Source: Oscheius tipulae (Eukaryota > Nematoda > Chromadorea > Rhabditida > Rhabditidae). Taken from it: DNA of 64,000 nt. A model generated the notes under the pieces. It saw only the letters and a program-made list of their open reading frames with translations, searched no databases and was not told where the DNA came from. Shown in pieces: positions 58,165 through 64,000 of the stretch. The stretch's first letter is position 1. Each line of letters begins with the position of its first letter. The translations under genes were made by a program, and so were the position numbers. The DNA is taken from assembly GCA_037178975.1 (NCBI GenBank), contig JASJZH010000003.1:4650001-4714000 (forward strand), in the 5' to 3' direction.

Positions 58165-58885
58165 ATGGCGTCGATACAAATAGAATTCAGTTATAAGGAT
58201 AGACAGCTCGAGAAGGACATTGAAGTGCGCAAGCCAAGAATTCAAAAGGTAATATCAGTTGTTTTTACCAGGTTAGTTGTACCAGATCTATGTTCAAAGT
58301 GAACGGAATGTAATAATGAAAACCGCTAAGAAGATTGGTATTCGTGCTGCTGGACGTGCACATTCTTGCGCTGAGAGTACTATCCGAGACTGGATGAAGA
58401 GGTCAGTTCAAATTCTGAGAGAATACATGCACACTTTTCAGATACGGACAAAAGATTCAACAGGTGAGAGCTTCGCCCACCATTCGATTGTTCTCTAGAG
58501 CTCGTCTTTTTCTACGCCGGCGAGTACTCCAAAGAGCTCTCGATCAGCTACGCCTTCAAGTCTGACCAGCACAGCCTTTGACATCAAGGCGACTCCACTC
58601 TCTGATCCACTTTACATCCCTGTCCCTCCGTTCACCGCCGTCAACTCTCTGAATTGGGATCTTTTTTCTTCTGGCCTTCAAGGATTTGTGACTTCTCAGT
58701 TCAACGGCCTGCCCTATCCCCTTTCCACAAATTGCGTTCTGTTCAACCATGTCAGGTCCGCAGTTCAGACTTCATCAGCATCAACTCCGGTTTCTGAAAT
58801 AAGCACCGAGGCAGAGGAGAGCTGTCGTCGTGGATCCTCCCGAAGGAAGAATGCTTTTCCGAAGAAGTACTCTGAGAATGGTTAA
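58165..58885 (+). CDS. Helix-turn-helix (Psq/Brinker/transposase-like) DNA-binding protein
   Basis: ATG 58165 (MASIQIEFSYKDRQLEKDIE) splices to ERNVIMKTAKKIGIRAAGRA and HSCAESTIRDWMKRYGQKIQ, which reads as a homeodomain-like HTH of the pipsqueak/Brinker/transposase-derived group (G-I-R-A-A then S-T-I-R-D-W). The C-terminal part is Ser/Thr/Pro-rich (SSFSTPASTPKSSRSATPSS) with aromatic-proline segments (DPLYIPVPPFTAVNSLNWDL) and a basic end (RRGSSRRKNAFPKKYSENG), stop TAA 58883–58885. AATAAA follows near 58949. Probably a sequence-specific transcription factor; the target is unknown. The frame is open upstream of the ATG, so a longer N-terminus is possible. Confidence 0.65.
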
Positions 58886-59453
58886 GTCAGTACCCCCGTT
58901 TCATACATGAGTGCATGCTCTTTCCAAAATCTCTGTTAATTAGAGAGTAATAAAGATTTCCTCTATAATATTGAACTCTTACGACCTCCATATCTGTCCC
59001 GTATCTACATGTCATTCAACAGGTAATCTCGCCTTTCGATAGCATCTCTCTCATCACTCGTCCCCTTTTTCTGCCACGCCGATTGTCGTTTTACCGGGTT
59101 TTACCCGAGGAGAGCACGTCTCCATGACAACTGATAACTCGTCTGTCAGGTTGAATTTCTGAAAGAAGGAGGAGCCTAAGTCTAATTGATAAACGTCTGG
59201 CTTCGCCTGGTAAGTATGACATTATCTGTCTATAGTTTCTGACAGTCTCTCGTGTTGTTACGACCACCTCTGACTTTCGAATGAGTCCTACTAAAGAAAA
59301 AGAACAGCCCCTTTTTAGATTGCTCTGTCTCTGGTACAAGGCAGTGATCGCGACCTCTGTTAGAATCTGTATCCTAGGCGGCTAATCTCAGAAAAATGAG
59401 CTCTGAATGATCATTTTTCTCTAGTCAATCTAATTTCAGTGAACCTGTTCGGA
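58886..59453. other. Intergenic interval upstream of the zinc-finger/RS gene
   Basis: About 570 bp with the polyadenylation signal of the HTH gene and a probable 5'UTR acceptor (taatttcag) just before ATG 59454. No gene recognised. Confidence 0.35.
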
Positions 59454-61279
59454 ATGGACTCAACGCAAGCAGCTGAACCTGCTTCTTACTCACAAGACTA
59501 TTGGAATCCGGCCTCGAAGAACAGTAATTACTCGCCTTCAAGTGCTCTTTCTGCGGATAATTGGGACGAGTGGAAAGCTCAAAAAAATCAAGGCGATGTG
59601 GTTTACGTCAATCCAGGCTTCATTCAAGGAGAGAAGATTCTGATCATGTCAGAATCTGATCCGAAGCTCGAAAGTCCTGAGCCAAGGAAAGGACCCAAGA
59701 CTCCGGCAGAAGAGACCGAATCGAACCAGGACTACCAAGTCTATTTGGACGATGATAGTGACCACGAAGGAGATGTCATTGTGGATGGGACAGTGATGAC
59801 TGAAGAGGTAATCGAAGGAGATACTGGTGAAAAGGAGGCCGGAGAAATCGAAGACGAAGAAGAGGAACAGTCTGTAAAGACTATCGAGAAGAGTTCAGAT
59901 GTGGGTTTTAATAAGATTTTTTTATTGGTTTTTGAACCGAGTGATCGTTTCGAGAGAGTCATTAGAGGCAGTCGGCAAACAGATTTTTCAGAAAGCACCA
60001 AAAACGAAGACTTCAAGTGGACCACTGCTGCATAAAGCATCCGACAAAGAGAGTAGCTCTTCGAGTCCGCAACCGAAGAAGAGGCGACGGAGTCGTAGTC
60101 CATCGAAGAAATCGAGACGGTCACGTAGTCAAAGTCGATCTCGGAAGACAAAAAAGACCAGAAAAAGGAGTCGATCCTCATCGAGAGACACATTCGACGG
60201 CATCGGGTCAGACTCTTCTCTCTTGATCCAAATAAAACCCTTAGACTGGCCGATGCTCCGTCAGAAACTATCCGCTGTAACCAATGTAATCGCCTCTTCG
60301 CCACTGCTCATGATGCATCTGTCCACGAGATTCGATCTCACGACACCCGTATTCCGTGTGCTATCTGTACCAAGGTAAATCGGACCCTTATTTTTCGTCT
60401 CGCACCCGGAAGACAATGCAGAGGAGACAAACTTTCACTGTTTCAGCAGACACTTATTTCGTTAATCTTTCGTGTCTCAATATCCGCCAAAACTCTTTAC
60501 AACTTCGTCTAGTTATCCCCTGAAATATAACCAAAGCCATCCTATACCATAGAATGTCTTTCATTTTGTTAACGTTATCATATTACTGTCTAAACGATCC
60601 AAAGGACTCTAATTGTTTGTCCGATGCCTAAGGTACCTCACTGTCCAGTTTGTTGTAACTGTACTATTCTACAATATCCTTATCCGTGCATTTGCACGAC
60701 CTTCATCCAATATCAATCTACTATTCAACAAGATACGGAACCTTTTACAGGTCCTAACATCGCCTGCAAAACTGGTAAATCATATAGAAAAGTACCACGG
60801 GCCTGAGAAAGTCCGTTGTCGATTCTGTGATGAGAAGTTTGGAGGACGAGCTGAGGGTTTATCGCATGCACAGTGGAATGACTTCCGAGAACATGTCTTC
60901 CGAGTAAGAAAACCTCTTATTCTTTTCGAAATATCTGTAGGAAATGCTTCACAGAAAGGTCAAAGACTACAACAATCGGTGTCCGGATACGACAGTTCTC
61001 CGAGGAGTCGGCCGCTGTCCTCACGGTCCGCCAATCAAGTGCAGGTGTTATCAAATAATTGCTGAATTCTATTGGGGTTTCAGAAATTTTCCCAAATGTC
61101 CAGGAGCTCGATGCATTTACAGTCATGGGAGATGTGACTTTGCGGATACATGCAACTTATCACGCGATTGTCCATTCGATCATCCCAATCGCCCACGTGT
61201 CTGCATGGCATGTGTGAAAGATCTCAAATCCTCGAGCCGTCGTCGAACACGATCTCCTCCCAGCCGAGCCCGGGAATGA
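59454..61279 (+). CDS. RS-rich protein with C2H2 and CCCH zinc fingers (ZC3H14/Nab2-like features)
   Basis: ATG 59454 (MDSTQAAEPASYSQDYWNPA) begins an acidic N-terminal region (VYLDDDSDHEGDVIVDGTVM) followed by an RS/K-rich segment (PKKRRRSRSPSKKSRRSRSQ). Then come C2H2-type fingers (RCNQCNRLFATAHDASVHEI; IPCAICTKVLTSPAKLVNHI; RCRFCDEKFGG) and tandem CCCH fingers (CRNFPKCPGARCIYSHG; CDFADTCNLSRDCPFDH), with a short RS tail, stop TGA 61277–61279. The CCCH wording resembles Nab2/ZC3H14 poly(A)-binding fingers. The RS frame and finger frame are out of phase, so a ~104-nt intron (donor in TCGAGACG|gtcacg, acceptor tcgggtcag) or another join is needed. Likely a nuclear RNA-binding protein. Confidence 0.72.
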
Positions 61280-61353
61280 TCTCAGCATGTCTTTGTTCAA
61301 AGTTTAATAGTGAAAATGAAAAATTACCCGTATATACTAAAGAGCTTATAAGG

Positions 61354-62335
61354 TTATAACCGTGGCCGTCGAATTCTTGGATTTACGATCTTGGCGTTGC
61401 TGACCGTCATTGCTGAAGCGAGCACTTTCCTCTTCCACATTTCGAAAAATGACTCTGTTGAGGTGGCTTCTAGGCCCATTTCCGACAAAGCCTTCGTGCT
61501 TCCTGCAAATTAAAAGTAGCGCAAAAACATAATGTCCACCTCATGTTACATAGCATTTTGTCAAAGACCATCATAAGTTCGTTTTGTCTCGTCTTGTTGA
61601 AAGAACGACGTCGATCCAGAATAAGGCTGTAGTCCCTATCAGTAGGTTTGGCGAGGAAACGTTCTAAATTCTAAGTTCTGCTTTTTTATTCGAAAACACA
61701 AACCGGGGTTGTTGAACTTGAAAGTGTGGAAAGCGATATACTGTCCATCGGCGGTCAACTTGTGTCTTTCGTGATCTTTCGCCTGTTGCTAAAAAAAAAA
61801 CTAATCAATCAAAGAGACAAAAAGGAATAACTCACGAAATTTATTTTGATGGCTCTTGTGCTAATGAGACTGGACAGCTCTGGATGGTCCCTGAAGTTAT
61901 CCTGGGATACAACGACACCTCCAGAGACGCGAGCCATTTCGAAGAAGGCACAATCATCGTACATGTGCAGCGGCTGGGTGAACAGAACCCCTTTGTCGTG
62001 CAAGATTTGAAAAGAATTGCAATTAGAAAACAATGTATTATCAACGAAACCCTTACCTTTATCATGACTTTTCCATACAAGGGACAGAGAGTGTATTTCT
62101 GCTGAACTACGATATACGTTTGGAATCCGTGGCTCGTGAGATGTCGCAGAAGGGCGATAATACTCGAAACTGAGGCAATCTCCTGATCTCGATTTCGGCC
62201 CTCGTGTCTCGTTCTCATTCCCATGATGACATTGGCTCCATCCAAGAATACAGGTCGTGGAACTCGGTCGTCAGTCAGAGTCGTTGGGATTCCACTTGGA
62301 GGGTAGACAGTATCTAGTTGAATCGGCTGTTCCAT
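61354..62335 (-). CDS. NYN/PIN-like ribonuclease (Zc3h12a/N4BP1/KHNYN family)
   Basis: Predicted metal-dependent endoribonuclease. ATG 62335 (MEQPIQLDTVYPPSGIPTTL) leads quickly into RPVFLDGANVIMGMRTRHEG, which supplies the first catalytic Asp of the NYN fold. It continues with IIALLRHLTSHGFQTYIVVQ, the second acidic cluster MYDDCAFFEMARVSGGVVVS, and QDNFRDHPELSSLISTRAIK with the third Asp. Then come TADGQYIAFHTFKFNNP, RFLAKPTDRDYSLILDRRRS and a basic C-terminus (VSNAKIVNPRIRRPRL), stop TAA 61354–61356. No CCCH, KH or CUE-like domain was seen, so it is a bare NYN protein, smaller than Regnase. It is convergent with the zinc-finger/RS gene, 74 bp apart. Confidence 0.85.
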
Positions 62336-63846
62336 ATCTGGAATTCAATGTAGAAACCAAAAAATAGCTGAGTAAATGTTTTTCCAGGCATATTTCTATC
62401 ATATCAGTGAGGTTTGAAATGATTTGTGAATTTCTAACAGCTGATGAAGAGAACAGGTCTTAGCGCGGCGGAAAATACGGTGGTCCAATCGACAGGCGCT
62501 CGACCGGCCGGCTGGCAATAACCATCGCTATCACGTGTTCAATTCCTTGTAAAATACCATTTTTTCCAAAGGGCGTTTGTACTTGTCTAATCGTGTACTC
62601 GCACAGATGTATTATTCTCATTATAGACATTTTTACAAATTTCCCTACGGTGTAGTGGCTAAGAATCTTCACTCAGATTTGTTTGCAACTTCTTTTTGGT
62701 TAGAAACTTGCTCTTAGGTCAGAAATCAGATTAGATCTCTACTACCAAAGTGCAATGGTGTCCGTCCGTCTGTGCGTCACCACGAGAAAAAAGCTGGCAA
62801 TTCGGTGCATATCAAGAATTAAGTTGACAAGTCAGCTTTTGGGAGTTTAGGCTATTGGAGAAGCGCCGCAGCAGCCTGTTGTTAATCCTAAGTCAAGACT
62901 AAAGGATTGATGATTGTAGGCTATATTAAAGCAATGTTTTGAACAAAAATGAAGAAATAAATAGAAGGCAGGTGAACATAAATTCAAGCAATGCAATTTG
63001 AAATGCCGCCCATTTTTCATGGCTACTATGAGACTGAAAATGTGAAGCAGTATACCATGTTGGATATGTGTATAGCTCATTGAAACTAACAGTCAGATAG
63101 TACCTTCGAATGAGAACTCTGGAAGACCGGAAATATTATGTCAAACATCTCAATCAGTCGATCGCCTTCCCTTGTCACATGTTGGCATGAGGCTGTTTAC
63201 AATACCCTCTTTAAAGTTGTTCTTTTTCCCAGACCCAATTCCACACCTCGCATAAGTCTTCCTCTTTGTAATCCACTCCCCGTGGCATCTATCTGCCCAC
63301 GGAGACAACTCGGCCCAACTAAAGGGACCGCTGGTCCAACGGAGGGCGCAGACAATTCCGTCAATAGGCGGCAGCCAATGGGAGAGCTCTGTTTTGGAAT
63401 CGGAAGACACTTTGGTTGCCCTTCCGGTCCTCTATTTGATCCACCTTAATCGATTTGTCTACTACAAATAAGCGTCACAAAAGGCTGAGAGCTAGTTGGG
63501 CGATCAGCTGTCAATCTATTGATAGCCGTTTTATTGGTTACAGCTTTTGCTCAGTACTCTTGCCTCTGTGCGTCATATTAGCGTCTCTGTTCGTTTGAAA
63601 TTTCATGAACGGACACTTTTTTCTGGCCGACTATTCGGAAAATGTTCCGGCTTGAAAGGTTATCCGAGTAGATCTCCTTGCTAGTTTCGTTTATCTTTGG
63701 TCTTTTCTTTGTCCAGTCTGTTCAAACCATCAGTATCCGACTCAAAACTAGTCCAGTGTGTCGCTGTTTTTGAACTCTTCTTAACCCCCTTCGAACAATC
63801 GTTTTCAGTTGCTTCGAATATATCTATTCCTACAAAGAATGATAAG
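62336..63846. promoter_or_regulatory. 1.5-kb divergent promoter interval (NYN RNase / UNC-51)
   Basis: No domain-bearing frame found. A 57-codon minus-strand ATG frame at 62460–62631 (ending IASRPVERLSIGPPYFPPR) looks slightly protein-like but has no support. The T-rich plus-strand sequence at 63.5–63.8 kb is probably the UNC-51 5' flank or leader. Confidence 0.3.
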
Positions 63847-64000
63847 ATGATGGAGCGAGTAGATGGATTCGAATACAACAACCGAGACATTCTCGGTCAT
63901 GGAGCCTTTGCCATCGTGTACAAAGGGCGATACAGCCAGGTTTGTTATCACGATTTATAAAAAGTCGATTTCGAACTTTAAACCAAGGCTGCGTCTCCGA
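63847..64000 (+). CDS. unc-51: UNC-51/ULK (ATG1) autophagy kinase, first exon; truncated by window end
   Basis: ATG 63847 (or the adjacent ATG 63850) gives MERVDGFEYNNRDILGHGAF and AIVYKGRYSQ before a donor at about 63942. The glycine-rich loop (GHGAFAIVYKG) and the exact N-terminal spacing match UNC-51/ULK1, where the kinase domain begins at residue ~9 without an extension. This serine/threonine kinase initiates autophagy and, in nematodes, acts in axon guidance. Only the N-lobe start is inside the window. Confidence 0.9.

Noticed and set aside
1..64000. CRISPR arrays, bacterial operons, rRNA genes or phage features
   Set aside because: None seen; the DNA is plainly eukaryotic, with spliced genes throughout.

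Overview
The window is a compact metazoan genome segment, most likely from a nematode. Genes lie close together on both strands, introns are mostly 35–55 nt with gt..ag ends and a T-rich 3' half, and several same-strand neighbours are only about 60–160 bp apart, as in nematode operons. The kinase start at the right edge reads closest to nematode UNC-51. Intron 3' ends vary (ttcag, ttag, ataag) more than the near-invariant TTTTCAG of Caenorhabditis, so an early-branching nematode is possible. The species is not determined. All names rest on motif and family recognition by eye; exon joins were worked out by hand.

Layout, left to right: C-terminal exons of an unrecognised basic protein (0.3–1.2 kb); a DOMON/cytochrome b561 ferric-reductase-like gene (-), divergent from JMJD8 (+); core-1 galactosyltransferase (-) directly downstream of an unrecognised multi-pass membrane protein (-); LCLAT1-like acyltransferase (+) followed closely by an astacin protease (+); an ACOT13-type thioesterase (+) convergent with a divergent SLC13-family transporter (-); ASPDH (+) followed by a C-type lectin (+) and a doubtful small membrane protein; SWAP70/DEF6-like (-) and SLX4 (-); a basic unknown (+); phosphomannomutase (-); kanadaptin and THOC2 in tandem (+), with a tRNA-Pro inside a THOC2 intron; the co-Smad SMAD4 (+); a ZnT zinc transporter (-) with a candidate alternative first exon about 5 kb upstream; BCKDHA and RMND1 (both -, 132 bp apart, both mitochondrial); a chromodomain protein (-) flanked on both sides by copies of one MITE family; a small coiled-coil protein (+); a helix-turn-helix protein (+); a zinc-finger/RS protein (+) convergent with a NYN-domain ribonuclease (-); and the first exon of UNC-51/ULK (+).

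Most of the content is housekeeping: glycosylation (PMM, C1GALT1), mRNA export and processing (THOC2, kanadaptin, zinc-finger/RS protein, NYN RNase), DNA repair (SLX4), mitochondrial metabolism (BCKDHA, RMND1, ACOT13), TGF-beta signalling (SMAD4), zinc transport and autophagy. I see no clear new multi-gene system. The most unusual items are the SLC13 paralogue that lacks the SNT ion/substrate signatures, a candidate two-promoter ZnT gene swapping N-terminal zinc-binding modules, a transmembrane reading frame separated by an in-frame TAG, the nested tRNA, and the MITE pair.
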